Positions 47,152 to 59,317 of a stretch of DNA of 64,000 nucleotides are shown here, piece by piece. The stretch's first letter is position 1. Each line of letters starts with the position of its first letter. The DNA lies in assembly GCA_965153355.1 (NCBI GenBank), contig OZ231128.1, positions 34,162,001-34,226,000 on the forward strand. The letters are read 5' to 3'. The DNA comes from Flaccisagitta enflata (Eukaryota > Chaetognatha > Sagittoidea > Aphragmophora). The translations under genes and the position numbers were made by a program. The notes under the pieces are model-generated. The model saw only the letters and a list, made by a program, of their open reading frames with translations, ran no database searches and was not told the DNA's origin.

Positions 47152-47345
47152 AACAAGTGACGCGGGGTCACATTATCATTGCGGACGGGTGGACAGGGGC
47201 GTCCAACCCTCATCCCTATCCCAACCCCCAACCCACACACAAACATACTCTGAAAGTATCTAGAACACTCATTTTTCCTGTTTTTGACTCGTTGACAGAC
47301 GGACGGACAAAGTCTTTTATAGAGTTGCGTGTCCGCAACTAAAAA
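47152..47345 (-). mobile_element. H element (GTTGCG subfamily)
   Basis: AACAAGTGACGCGGGGTCAC, GGACGGGTGGACAGGGGCG, GACGGACGGAC tract, and GTTGCGTGTCCGCAACTAAA. It stands 64 bp from an opposite-orientation copy. Confidence 0.85.
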
Positions 47346-47408
47346 GAACTTGTGAAGAAAGAAAAATATGACAAGGGCATCATCGTTTAAAGTGTCTTGC
47401 TCCAATGA

Positions 47409-47613
47409 TTTTTAGTCGCGTGCACGCGACTCTACAACTCGCTTTGTCCGTCGGTCGGTCGGTCGGTCGGTCGGTTGGTCCGTCACACTTTACTTTTTTT
47501 TATGATTTTATTTCTTGGACCTCACTGCTCCTGCCCACGTTGTCTAGTGACCTCAAATATGGCCCCTGCCCACCCGCACACGACTTCGGTAGCCGTGTAT
47601 CCAGCCTTGTTTT
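47409..47613 (+). mobile_element. H element (main subfamily), complete
   Basis: TTTTTAGTCGCGTGCACGCG start, six GTCG units, CTGCTCCTGCCCACGTTGTC, GACCTCAAATATGGCCCCTG, GTATCCAGCCTTG end. It is the best-preserved main-subfamily copy. Confidence 0.9.
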
Positions 47614-47764
47614 TCCATCAACCGATGACTTCAATTGATAGTGATAAAACCGTTTAGAAGCGCAAGTAACTGTTTGAATCGTCTATGATGTATTATTAGC
47701 CTACATTTGCCTTATGTCATTTAATGTCTTTTATGAGTTTATGCCTTTTGTGCTCTCAACGTTT

Positions 47765-47957
47765 ATATATTATATATTATATATTACGTTTATATATTAT
47801 ATATTATATATTATTATATATTATATATTATATATTATATATTATATATCATATAATATATATTATATATTATATATTATTATATATTATATATTATATA
47901 TTATATATATTATATATTATATATTATATATTATATATTATATATTATGTATTATAT
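47765..47957. repeat. 7-bp TATATTA array
   Basis: TTATATA units with a few phase slips. Confidence 0.9.
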
Positions 47958-48092
47958 AGACATCAAAATCATTTCATTATTCACGACTGAAACGAAGTAT
48001 CACCTCCTACGTAAGATAACGTGCCATTTGATGCTGGTTTCATGAACTAGCCGTTATCATAAGATTCATATCATCCTCATACGGTAGTTCAC

Positions 48093-48718
48093 TTTTTGGG
48101 CAGCGGCCCCGAGGGGGACGAAGTCCTGTAGAACACAGGGGGACTTTTGTTTGTCCGTTTGTTCATCCGTCCGTTCATCCCCCCCAGGCCCTCTCAGGCC
48201 AGAAATCTGCCCTCTCAGGCCTTGAATCTGCCCTCTCAGGCCTTAAATCTGCCCTCTCTAGCCTGAAATCTGCCCTCTTAGGCCTGAAATTTGCCCTCTT
48301 AGGCCTGAAATTTGTCCTCTCAGGCCTGAAATCTGTCCTCTCAGGCCTGAAATTTGCCCTCTCAGGACATGAACCTGCCCTCTCAGGCCTGAAATCTGCC
48401 CTCTCAGGACTTGAATCTGCCCTCTCAAGCCTGAAATCTGCCCTCTTAGGCCTGAAATCTGCCTCCTCAGATTCAAGGCCTGAGAGGGCAGATTTCAGGC
48501 CGGAGATGGTAGATTTCAGACCTGAGAGGGCAGAATTCAGGCCTGAGAGGGCCTAAGGGGGGACGGATGGATGGACGGATGAACGAAAGTCTCCCTGTGT
48601 TCTACAGGACTTTGTCCCCTTTGGGGCCGCTGCCCTGCTTCCCCTCACTCTAATTGAAAATCATGCAAAGCAGGGCAACGGGTATCGCTGACCACATGTT
48701 GCCCTTGGGCGACCTGTT
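48093..48718. mobile_element. F fold-back element, copy 5
   Basis: Left arm GGGCAGCGGCCCCGAGGGGG, CCTGTAGAACACAGGGGGAC. The interior is about 17 copies of the 21-bp CTCTCAGGCCTGAAATCTGC unit, inverted near 48470. The right arm GGGGCCGCTGCCCTGC and tail GGGTATCGCTGACCACATGT end 46 bp before a kinesin exon. Confidence 0.9.
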
Positions 48719-48763
48719 TCTATTTTCAGCACTTTCTAATAATAATAATACGTTTGCGTTCAG

Positions 48764-48839
48764 GGTGCGGCCTCAACTTTGTCGGGAGATCGTCGACATG
48801 TGTAGAAATTGTACAAATGTAAATTCGGAACAATCAAAG
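48764..48839 (+). CDS. kinesin motor domain, exon A (N-terminal strand)
   Basis: Acceptor GCGTTCAG|GG, donor TCAAAG|GTGAGT. It has 76 nt: one base completes a split codon, then VRPQLCREIVDMCRNCTNVN and SEQSK. The pattern V(A/R)(L/I)RVRPQL..E....C..CT.V is the first strand and following loop of the kinesin head in the KIF4/KIF21 group. It ends in phase 0, matching exon B. An F element abuts the acceptor region. The exon with the initiator ATG was not found. Confidence 0.82.
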
Positions 48840-48959
48840 GTGAGTATGTTCAGCAGATGACCCAAGCTCAGTCAACACAGTGAACTACATAAAAAGGTAC
48901 TTGTTTGGAAAGTCTTCACTCTCTATTCTTCATTAGTATTACGCACGCTCGAGTCTAAA

Positions 48960-49182
<223 letters not shown>

Positions 49183-49214
49183 AACTTATACCTATTTCAC
49201 GTTCTTTCTCAAAG

Positions 49215-49318
49215 ATCTCACTGGGAAATGAGCGAAGTTTCACGTTCGATTACGTTTTCGATTCGGGAGCGAGTCAGGAACATGTCTTTGATTCTGCCGT
49301 CAAGAATCTCATCGAAGG
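49215..49318 (+). CDS. kinesin motor domain, exon B
   Basis: Acceptor TTCTTTCTCAAAG|AT, donor GAAGG|GTAAGT. It has 104 nt, phase 0 in and phase 2 out. The product ISLGNERSFTFDYVFDSGAS, then QEHVFDSAVKNLIEG, contains the SFTFDYVFD strand and the Q..VF...V..L(I)..G helix that lead to the kinesin P-loop. Together with exon C it is contiguous with the known motor-domain order. By sequence it is closest, in my memory, to KIF4 and KIF21 kinesins, plus-end-directed microtubule motors; subfamily is inference. Confidence 0.92.
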
Positions 49319-49507
49319 GTAAGTCAACCGAATCTTTAAGATCAAAATCCTATCTAGTTTTCATCTTTTTTTTTCTTTTTTTTTCTTTTTGAAATTCAAT
49401 TAAGCTCATCCAATTGGATCCCTGCCCATTAATGAATTACCAGCGTGTTAATTCTCCAGCAGTTACGTCATTAAAAGTAAAGTACATTCAAAGTTGACGT
49501 TCATACC

Positions 49508-49700
49508 AGTCGCGTGCACGCGAGGCCACAACCCGCTTTGTCCGTTCATCTGTCCGTCAACTATTATTTCTTTTTTTACTTTTTTGGCGTTTTAGGCTAT
49601 TATTGAATTACTGCTCCTGCCCAAATGCATGGTTAGCCTTGTTTATTACTGCTCCAGCCCACCAGTACGCGACTTGGGTAGCCGCGTATCCGGCCTTGTT
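49508..49700 (+). mobile_element. H element (main subfamily)
   Basis: AGTCGCGTGCACGCGAGGCC start, GTCCGTTCATCTGTCC tract, CTGCTCCTGCCCAAATGC, GTATCCGGCCTTGTT end, in the intron after exon B. Confidence 0.8.
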
Positions 49701-49993
49701 GTTTATTCAATTTTCATCTTTTATTAATTTACATAGACTTAAAATTCTCAAGTAGAAACTAAGTTGGAGGTGGGAATCTGGCTAAGTGCGGTTATTTTTT
49801 TCTTCACAGAAAATAGAAATTGAAATAGGAGTGAATAAAGTTGAGTTCTTTGATGACGAATCGTCATCGCAAGCACCCGATTGTCTCTCTTTACCCTTTA
49901 AATTCTTCTTCCCTCTCTCTTTCTCTCATTCTGCCCCTGATGATGATGCCCAAAGCGGTATTCGAAAATTTAGGCAAAATTGTTCGTTTTTGC

Positions 49994-50253
49994 TACAGTA
50001 CGATGGGAGCAATGAGCTCCTCAGAAAGAGGGTCATTTCCTGCTTCCGTATTTCACTGAAGTGGCTCGTGCAATGGTTTTCCTGAAAGCTGGTGGGTCAG
50101 AGCATTGCGTGAATAAAGTTATATGACTCTAGCTGTAACTGTTGACCAAAAAGAAAAAAAGTCCATCACCTATTCAGTTTCGAACCCGCTACTTGAAGAG
50201 AAAATTCTCAACCAAAGTTCAACGCGCTACCAATAAAGCTACCGCGCCGAGGG
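49994..50253 (-). mobile_element. tRNA-derived SINE, copy 1
   Basis: Read on the minus strand: a tRNA-like head with box A TAGCTTTATTGG (50230-50241) and box B GGTTCGAAACT (50176-50186), then a body with AGTTACAGCTAGAG and a 3' part ending CATTGCTCCCATCGTACTGT. The same 260-bp unit recurs at 53534-53791 on the plus strand. The split internal pol III promoter is typical of tRNA-derived SINEs. Confidence 0.85.
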
Positions 50254-50591
50254 CAACAGAGGGATGCCAATCGTTGGTTTTATTTTTATTGACTTGGTGC
50301 GTCTCACCTTGAACTCGATATTACGCGAATTTGTTTCGTTCGTTTGGCTTCGCCGAAGATTTTTATCTCTTTCATGTTTTATTGCATAAAATGGCTTGAA
50401 GTTAGCGTAGAAACTTAAAAAAAAAAAGGAATTAAAGGATTTTAAAAGATCTATCAAACAGTGCTGGTTTCATGTCGATCACATATGCACGACAAGGACA
50501 GGAGCGGATCAAAGACAAACTAAAAAAAGCTGGAAATTTCTCAACCCCTTTGTCGTTGACATAAGGTACAGGTAATACGTCAGCAAATGTA

Positions 50592-51340
50592 GGGGTGTTC
50601 ATGAACGATATTTTATTCGACTATCTATAAATGTGTGAAAACAATGTTTAAGTAAACAGTTTTATTATCAAAAGCTCAACAAAAACATATTTATGAATAT
50701 ATTTATGAACAGCAAAAATAATAACTTTTATGAATGTTTTTTACAGATAATTTAATTGAACATTGATTTTGTTTTTTATTTATTTTTATTGTAAAAAAAT
50801 TTTTTTCATTATAAATTTTTCATTATAGATTTTTTTTTTAAATTTTACTCAAACAAAAATTTCATTATAACAAAGCTGGATACACGGCTATCTAAGTCGC
50901 ATGCAGGTGGGCAGGGGCTGTATTTGAGGTCGCTTCATCATTTGGGTAGAAGCAGTAAAGCTAAAGACTGCAAAAACCCCCACAAAAAAATATGACGGAT
51001 CGACAGACGGACAGATGGACCGACAAAGCAGGTTATAGAATCGTGTAGCATGCAACTAAAAACCTTCAAAAAAATTAATCAAAAAAAATTTTTATAACTC
51101 TACAATTTTTATTCAAAAACATCAGAAAATTGATATAAATTTTTTTTTTAAATAGTTAAGAATATTACTTTTAAGCAATAACAATATAAGTTTATGAATG
51201 AATCTTATTGTTCATTTATGGACACACACTATTTACCCTTTATTATCAAAATTATTTATTAATAGCCATTTTCATAGATTGATTATTTTTTTATTATACT
51301 GTTTATAAATATGCCTTCATATCCCGTTCATGAACATCCC
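50592..51340. mobile_element. AT-rich inverted-repeat element holding an H copy
   Basis: Ends GGGGTGTTCATGAACG and, read inward from the right, GGGATGTTCATGAACG. The interior is AT-rich with repeated TTTATGAATA words. No clear target duplication. The H element at 50868-51062 is nested inside. Confidence 0.55.
50868..51062 (-). mobile_element. H element (main subfamily)
   Basis: ACAAAGCTGGATACACGGCT, GGTGGGCAGGGGCTGTATTT, GATCGACAGACGGAC tract, decayed hairpin ATCGTGTAGCATGCAACTAA. Confidence 0.75.
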
Positions 51341-51737
51341 ATTATTCGCTAACGGAATATCTCCGACTTTTTTCCCCTGCGCTCCTCTTACCTTGACTGC
51401 TGCTTACAAGCTGCGTCAAAGCTTAGGTCTAATGCTGCTGCTGTTGCTGCTGCTTTAGACTGAGGCCGCATCGCTACAGCTGACCAGACGAGTTTGTTGT
51501 TGGCTAATAGTGCGCACTGGCAGCGAGCGCTGACAAAGATGCAATAGCGGCTCTAAAATGCCAAAACGCTGAATCAGTTCACGTTTTTATGTACAAGAAA
51601 ATGGATAGTCTTTGACCTGGAATCCGCTGTTTGTTCTATGAACTTGATTTTTTTCATGGGTAGGCACTATGTTGGGAACATGGTATGTGTTAAATCTCAC
51701 GATTCTATCATTAATATTTCTTTAGTTATGAATATTA

Positions 51738-51864
51738 TTAGTCGCGTTTTTTTTATGATTTTATTACATTGACCCCCTGCTCCTGCCCAATTGGTCTGGT
51801 GACCTCAAATATAGCCCCTGCCCACCCGCACGCGACTTCGGTAGCCGTGTATCCGGCCTTGTTT
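51738..51864 (+). mobile_element. H element with internal deletion
   Basis: TTAGTCGCG is followed directly by TTTTTTTTATGATTTTATTA, so half the hairpin and the GTCC tract are missing. The remainder, from CTGCTCCTGCCCAATTGG to GTATCCGGCCTTG, is well preserved. Confidence 0.75.
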
Positions 51865-51959
51865 TATTAAATCCTGACTTCAATAATGTCCGAGAGAATG
51901 GTACGGCTTTCATGTCGATCGCTTAAGTTCAGGAAACTAAGTTGCGAACTGCGCGGGGA

Positions 51960-52462
51960 TTGGGTGCTTCACATAGCAAAAGTTGGGAGTATCCTCTGAC
52001 CTTACAGGAGGAATATGGAGGAATAAAAATCATGAAGATGATTATTTTTTTTTTTCAAATTTCTTTATCTTCCGTTTTGTTTTGTTTTCACGGATTTTCC
52101 AGAATTCAGCAAAATCCTGTGTAATTTTAGTACCAAAAAGGCAATAATGAATCTTAAAAAATCATAATATTTGTAAAAATAAATTGAAATATCAGATTAT
52201 AAGCTATGAAGGAATTTATGAAGATGCAGATCAATAATTCTTAGAAATGTAAAAATTGGTAAAAGCTAATTAAAAAAATGTCAGTATATTTTTTTATCCC
52301 ACTACATTATGCAAATTAGGTCCTAAAAAACAATTTTCTAAAAAACGGAAGATGTACAATTTTTGATAAAAGAAAAATGGTAAGGATTCTAAAATTAATC
52401 ACTTCATATCAAGTAAAGAGGGTGAAAAGAAATAACCAACTTTTGCTATGTGAAGCACCCAA
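51960..52462. mobile_element. Mutator-like MITE with 9-bp target duplication
   Basis: Ends TTGGGTGCTTCACATAGCAA in exact inverse orientation (at least 27 bp match), flanked by GCGCGGGGA at 51951-51959 and 52463-52471. A 9-bp duplication with long terminal repeats fits the Mutator superfamily. It is 503 bp, AT-rich inside, with no transposase. Confidence 0.85.
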
Positions 52463-52471
52463 GCGCGGGGA

Positions 52472-53275
52472 TGAAAGATCGCCGCGCGGTTTCTCCTTTC
52501 ACACTTATTAAAAATGTTTATATATTTCGAACGGTAAGAGATATCTGCGTGAAATTTTTAACTTGTAATATTCATGCATCAGACCGCTCACTGACAATTA
52601 TTCAAGGTGGTCATGACTGGCAAACATATCAAAAAACTTCAATGAATTTCATGTTTTTGACAACGTGAAAAAAATGTTTTATGCGATTACGGCCAAAGTA
52701 ATTACATGATCGCCGTACAACTTACCCAGGATTTGTCCAAGGGTTGGATGGTTGTTCATGCAAAATTTCAGAAAATTTTGTTGAATACTTTTAGACCTAC
52801 GCTTTTTTGAAATTTTTGGGCAGGTAGGCTGGTTCGGGTGGTTGTACTCACTGAAATTTCTTGAAACTTCACACATCAGTAGACAAGGTCATATGATGTT
52901 ACCATACAAAAAATCAAGTCAATCGGTCAATCCGTTCTTGAGTTATGAGCTTTCAAAGTGTGGTTAAAAAAAGTCACGATGGATTCCACCACGAACATGT
53001 TTCGTTCTCAGACTGCGTATTTCGCACTTGAGCGCTCATGAAATCATGAACAGTGTTTATTCTTTTGATCACTACGTCTAAACGATTAGGAGTATCAAAA
53101 AAATAAAACGAACAGAGGAAAGCTTAAACGCTAGGCTTTCTAATGATGTAAAATTTGATAGTATTATTTAAAAAGAAATAGCAACGCGGTAACTATCTTC
53201 GGACCGGCCACCTTAAAAAGTTGAATCGGAAAATTCTGCTAGACCGGCGAAGACGACCGAAGGTTTATATCTAAA
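52472..53275. other. no supported gene
   Basis: Unassigned sequence between the Mutator-like element and a short open frame. Confidence 0.4.
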
Positions 53276-53500
53276 ATGGACGATTTGGTCGTTAAGAAAT
53301 CAAATGAAATGTATCGAACCTACACTATTCGAAAGCCCTCGAAAAACTCTTTAATTCCTTTTTTTAATAATGTTTCTACGATGAGTTTGAGCCATTTTAT
53401 GAAGGAAAGTATGCCAGGATTAATATCTCCGCCAAAGCCGATCAAACAAGACGAATTTACGCGGCAACGTATGGGAGCTAAGTCGTGCGAACTGAATTAA
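53276..53500 (+). CDS. short unrecognised open frame, 74 residues
   Basis: ATG in the context AAAATGGAC, product MDDLVVKKSNEMYRTYTIRK, then a segment with SLSHFMKESMPGLISPPKP, ending KSCELN before TAA. Composition is normal rather than low-complexity, which is unusual for short frames here. No family recognised. A SINE starts 34 bp after the stop. It could be a small gene, a first exon, or chance. Confidence 0.3.
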   Translation: MDDLVVKKSNEMYRTYTIRKPSKNSLIPFFNNVSTMSLSHFMKESMPGLISPPKPIKQDEFTRQRMGAKSCELN

Positions 53501-53533
53501 GTTAAAATCAACGATTAACCTTTGAATATTGCC

Positions 53534-53791
53534 TGTGGCGTGATAGCTTTATTGTTAGCGTGCTGAACTTGGGATAGGATTTTCTTTCCTATGGTGCAGG
53601 TTCGAGACTGGGGAGATGATAGTCTTTTTTTCTTTATGGTCAATAGTTACAGCTAGAGGATCATAACTATATTCACGCAACTCTCTGGCCCATCAGCTTT
53701 CAGAAAAACCATCACTTGAGCTACTTTGTTGAAATTTGTAAGCAGGAAATGAGCCTCTTTCTGAGGGGCTCATTGCTCCCATCGTACTGTA
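53534..53791 (+). mobile_element. tRNA-derived SINE, copy 2
   Basis: Box A TAGCTTTATTG at 53544, box B GGTTCGAGAC at 53599, body with CAATAGTTACAGCTAGAG, end CATTGCTCCCATCGTACTGT. Matches copy 1 along its full length with scattered substitutions. Confidence 0.85.
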
Positions 53792-53897
53792 TTCTGCACT
53801 GTAATGAAATTACAAGTCGTTTTGAGTTCTTTGATTTTCTTCCCCAGTCAGCCAAAGAACCGTTTGATTTTCTGCCTCCTAGAGTATGACTATGAGG

Positions 53898-54117
53898 GGG
53901 CGTTTCTAGTCAGAGACAATCGCGTTTTGAACAGGCCACTCGGTCGCTCGCTATGTTTGTTTGCTCGCACCGCTCACTCCGCTCCACAGCGCTGCGCTTC
54001 GCTACGCTCGCTTCGCTCACTCCCTCGTGGGACAGTGCAATTCATAAGTATGTGTTCACGCTGTGAATGCGTTCAATGGGAACAAACGCGTTTTTCATCT
54101 TCACTAGAAACACGCCC
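53898..54117. mobile_element. G element, copy 2
   Basis: Ends GGGCGTTTCTAGTCAGAG and, read inward from the right, GGGCGTGTTTCTAGTGAAGA. The interior CGGTCGCTCGC and GCTTCGCTCACTCC motifs match copy 1 at 6053 in inverse orientation. A near-duplicate TATGAG/TATGAA flanks it. Confidence 0.65.
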
Positions 54118-54179
54118 TATGAATATGGTAAGATATGAATCAATATAGTAAAGAATTGCGTTTTTGTGATCAAATATCA

Positions 54180-54300
54180 TCTTTTGGAACAACCAGAAGT
54201 GTAGAATCTTCAAAAAAATTTCTTTCTTCTTCTATTCTAGCCTTTGATTTTTTTCTCATCTCCAAACCCTTGGATTCCCCATCTCCAAACCCTTTGATTT
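54180..54300 (+). mobile_element. hAT family B internal fragment
   Basis: TTTGATTTTTTTCTCATCTC and CAAACCCTTTGATTTACTCC, plus the preceding TTGGAACAACCAGAAGTGTA, match the interior of 11920-12245. No ends remain. Confidence 0.6.
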
Positions 54301-54885
54301 ACTCCATATCCAAACCCAAACCCAAATCCAAGCCCTTCAACTTTGTTCATCCCTGAATTGAAATTGTTTAATGCTAATATACCATCCCACCAACAGACTA
54401 ATTTACTGAAGATACATAAGAACTGCCAGTGCCATTCCCCTTTCAACCTAAATCTAGTATGGAGTTGGACAACATTACTTTATAACCAAAAATCCGGACC
54501 CCTCACAGCTATCCTTAGAATTATCAAAATCCACTTCAAACCTTACCACAAAGCGGCTCAACAGATACAAATCAACAGCAAGAAAAATCTATAATTGTCA
54601 GCTATTTGTGAGATGTGCAAGTGACAAGAAAGAGTACCAGATGAGTGTGCTGAACGCCCCATGCTCCTCACAGCCATCTGATCTTCCCATTGTAAAATGC
54701 TTATAACACCCATAACCTTAAATCAAGATCCTTCCCACTAATTGAGACAAATCCATCAAGTTACTCTGAGTCAACCCCAAACTCTAAAACTTATCATAGC
54801 CATTATCTTCCTCCAGGAATCCTGTAGTAAAGTCGTACATCATGTAATAAGTCCACGATTGATAAACATGCGCAATAAATCCTGA
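54300..54885. other. no supported gene
   Basis: AT-rich sequence with short CCAAACCCAAACCC words at its start, otherwise unassigned. Confidence 0.4.
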
Positions 54886-54888
54886 TAA

Positions 54889-55133
54889 AACAAGGCCGGA
54901 TGCAAGGTTAACCAAGTCGCGTGCGGGTGGGCAGGGGCAGTGATGATATTGGTCAACTTAGCATTTGGGCTGGAGCAGTGATGCAAGAACTGCCCGCAAA
55001 TGCCGGAATGCAAAGTGTGACCAATCAACGGATGGACCATCAAAACGGCCAATGGATAGACCAATGGACTGTCCAATGGATTGACGGGTTGATGGACCGA
55101 TGCGATGGATCGACTGGTGTACGCGACTAAAAA
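54889..55133 (-). mobile_element. H element (main subfamily), with GGAC-tract variants
   Basis: AAACAAGGCCGGATGCAAGG, GCGGGTGGGCAGGGGCAGTG, a degenerate GGACCAT/GGACTGTCC tract and GGTGTACGCGACTAAAAA. One hairpin arm is altered. Confidence 0.75.
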
Positions 55134-55446
55134 ACAAACACGACAAAGTGCAACAAAGCACACTATTGCGTTGTATGAAAAGAGGCCTTTTGCGGTTGAC
55201 TCGTTGCAACGATGGCAACTAAATGTTGTTTTCTCTCCTCTCTTTTTTCCTCCTCTTCATCCACATGTGCATATGTGTGTGCGTGTGTGCGTTTCTCACC
55301 TTTGTATCTGTCTCTGAATATGTCTGCGAATATGTTTGTCTGTGAGCTAATCATAATGTGCATCTGGTCGAATTTAGTAGCGTATCTCTCGTGTATAAAT
55401 ATCTGTCTGCCTTTTTCCTCATTTCTCCATCTCTGTTTTACTTATT

Positions 55447-55451
<5 letters not shown>

Positions 55452-55502
<51 letters not shown>
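55452..55502. repeat. (CT)n upstream of kinesin exon C
   Basis: About 25 CT units, followed by a further 50-bp pyrimidine-rich stretch that leads into the acceptor. Confidence 0.93.
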
Positions 55503-55506
<4 letters not shown>

Positions 55507-55554
55507 TCTCCCACGCCTTCCCTTTCCTCCTCCCCCGCTTCCTTTTCCTCATAG

Positions 55555-55597
55555 ATGCTTCCAAGGATATAACACAACAGTCCTCGCTTATGGTCAG
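55555..55597 (+). CDS. kinesin motor domain, exon C (up to the P-loop)
   Basis: Acceptor TTTTCCTCATAG|AT, donor GGTCAG|GTATGT. It has 43 nt: the first base completes the glycine codon split after exon B, then CFQGYNTTVLAYGQ. The (F).GYN.TV.AYGQ motif is the conserved kinesin segment immediately before the GxxxxGKT/S P-loop. The exon ends precisely at Q, so the nucleotide-binding P-loop must be in the next exon, which I do not find before 64000. Confidence 0.92.
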
Positions 55598-55681
55598 GTA
55601 TGTAAACCATGTGGTAGTAAGGAAAAGGCTTTAAAGAGATATACGACGTCTTTTTTTTCTTTCTTTCTTTCTCTCGTTTAT

Positions 55682-55785
<104 letters not shown>

Positions 55786-55797
55786 CAGGAGAAAGAA

Positions 55798-56335
55798 ATG
55801 ACGAGTGATGCAATTAGATGTAAGGATTACAACATTTTTACGAAAAATTTTAAGGGATTTTTTGGATATTGGATGAGCAAATAACAGTTCTCCACAAACT
55901 CTACCTACATTTCAACCTCGCAATAACGGGTGTCGAGGGACAAACAAGCAAGTTGTTTTCTTTAAAAACAAATTTCTTTTATTGCCAATTTAAGAAACAA
56001 AAAGAAATGACACAAGGAGACCATGCGTTGCTAACAGATACAGGCGAATTCTAGCTACTCTTTGGTCTGTTTTATCAGTATACAACTGTACTCATACAGG
56101 TTACTTCCCTTGAGAATTTTTCTCACTTACACACTTACGCCGGTAGAAACAGTCGGTAGAATTTGTACTGTATTACTATCAGGCCTCTTTTACTGAACGA
56201 AGGGAATTGAAATCCCCGTCGTATCTCAATAATGCCTTTTTTCGTCCATGCCTCGCACACGATAAAACAGCAGTAAGCTGAGTGGGTGCTTTTGCAACAA
56301 TTTTCGTCTTGGTTTTGCAGGCCAGACATATACTT
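55798..56335. other. no supported gene
   Basis: Intronic sequence, unassigned. Confidence 0.4.
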
Positions 56336-56337
56336 AC

Positions 56338-56830
<493 letters not shown>

Positions 56831-57126
56831 CCCTTTCGTGGTGAGTGGTCGGCTCATTCAGAAAGTATTGAGCGTTGGGCGCCCATAAGTATCCCTTCTC
56901 TCCTTTCGGTAAATGAATTCTATGTTTCCCGCCCAATTACCTAATTATGATCCCCCTTGTCGCTAATGCCCTTGTGACCACCCAGAGGCGAGGGCTCGTA
57001 AGAGCAGAAAAGGGAGACAGAAAGAATGAAAGAAAGAAAGAAGAAAAAAAACATGTAATGGTCGAATTGATAAATGGTTCGTGAAAATGGGGCGCGAAGA
57101 ATAGAGATAGAATAGGGGAACCACAG

Positions 57127-57233
<107 letters not shown>

Positions 57234-57525
57234 GGCCAGGTAGACAAACTAGCACGTTGTTCAATAACTGTGTAAGTTAAAGCAACATCAACTGAAATAT
57301 TCATGGAGCAGTTGATATCAGATTTTTTGAATCTTACAATTCATGCACATGTCAAAGCTTCGTCCAGTCAATGTTTCAGTTAGCTAATCCGTCGGTCAGT
57401 TTATATGCATTTGATGTACACTGTACACTTTACACTGTACACTGATGAACTGATGTACACTGTGCATGCGACAAGGTAGACCTAGCTCACTCGGCTTGTT
57501 AGGCAGCGTCTAGGCTGCTCATGGA

Positions 57526-57568
57526 AAACAAGGCCAACAACTTTGAGTCGCGTGCGAGACTTAACAAT
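57526..57568 (-). mobile_element. H element end fragment (long subfamily)
   Basis: AAAACAAGGCCAACAACTTT followed by GAGTCGCGTGCGAGACTTAA. The two ends lie almost together, as if the body were deleted. Confidence 0.5.
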
Positions 57569-57587
57569 CCTTTTTTTCAACCCTTTT

Positions 57588-57880
57588 CAGGCCTGTATAT
57601 AATGGAGTTTTCCCCCCCCCTCCCCGTTGGGGCGGGGGAAATCAAAGGGTTATGAGATGGGGAAGGAAATCAAAGAGGGAAAAAAGAGAGAAAAAAGATA
57701 ACTAGGGGAAAATGTAACTCATGACAGTACCAAATCATAAAAACTAGTTACACAATTTAACACCATCGAAAATTAAACTACATTGTTTTATAGCTTTATG
57801 GGAAGAAAAAACACAACGCATCGCGTCGCGTCACGGGGAAAAAAATCAAAGGCAGGGGGGGGGGGAATCAAAAGCGAGTA
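57588..57880. mobile_element. hAT-type MITE (family B), copy 2
   Basis: Begins CAGGCCTGTATATAATGGAG and carries GGGGAAATCAAAGGGTTATG and CGCGTCGCGTCACGGGG in the order expected for the inverse orientation of 11920-12245. The far end is lost near 57880. Confidence 0.75.
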
Positions 57881-57884
57881 GGAC

Positions 57885-58525
57885 AACGAATAGAAAGACT
57901 GGGAAGAATGTGAAAAAGCGAAAGAGGAAAGAGACAAAGAGGAAAAAGAAGAAGTATAAGAATAAAAAAAGAAAAAGAACAAGAAAAAGAAAGAGAAGGA
58001 GAAAAAGAGGAATAAAATCAGGAAATAAAACTATCAGTATCATCCACAACTCAAAGTGAGGTTTCTTGAATCAAGTTTCGATGAAATCTACTGTATCTGC
58101 AATTCGCTGAGTGTACCATGAACATAACTCAAAGACATGTCCACCAAACATAATTGGAAAAAAGTCGAATTACGTAATTCGACTTTTTGAAACGTAGGGG
58201 TGAAATACAATTTTCCATTTTGGATTTGGGACAATTTTTGAAAGTTGAGCCGTTTTTGGGCTGGGATGATACTTTTTTTGATATTTATAGCTAAGAAAGA
58301 CCTTATTTTTCTCTTTCAAATGGCGCCAACCAGAAGTCTCTACGATCATTAGTTTTGGCGCTATGAATTTTTTAATCTTTTATTATTTTTCCGCATTTTC
58401 GCAAAAATCGATAATTTTCATTGATCCTATTTTAGGGCCATATGTAACAAGAGAGATGAGTCAAGATGTTACACAAATTGACCCTAACTTTTATGACGCT
58501 GGCTTTTGCATTTTACTCTGCTTTA
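57885..58525. other. no supported gene
   Basis: A purine-rich stretch (57885-58020), then unassigned sequence that includes the palindrome at 58159. Confidence 0.4.
58159..58188. other. 30-bp perfect palindrome
   Basis: AAAAAGTCGAATTAC followed by its exact inverse, centred on ACGT between 58173 and 58174. Confidence 0.9.
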
Positions 58526-58529
58526 GAGA

Positions 58530-58995
<466 letters not shown>

Positions 58996-59317
58996 GACAA
59001 AGGAAGACCAAAAAAGAGATACAGAGAAAGAGATTGAATGACAAAAACAAGCAAGCAGTCAACCAGACATCATGAGATGCACATGAAAGAACATGCAATA
59101 AAAAAAAAGACTCCCTTTTACGACTTTTTTCCGGTCGGCGAGAGCCGCCTTTATTATATCAAAGAAATGTATTTGACATTGGCGTCATAATCACCTAGAA
59201 AATACATCAACGCACAGATGTCAAGAAATTACCACATGGTCCAGCCTCATAGCGATTGGCTCAGTGCAGTGATAGTTTGTTTCGACGCGAAATCGACTGA
59301 AATAGTGATTTCTGAGG

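Noticed and set aside
50166-50253. A tRNA gene
   Set aside because: Box A and box B are present, but the segment is the head of a 260-bp unit repeated at 53534 and lacks a full cloverleaf; a SINE explains it better.
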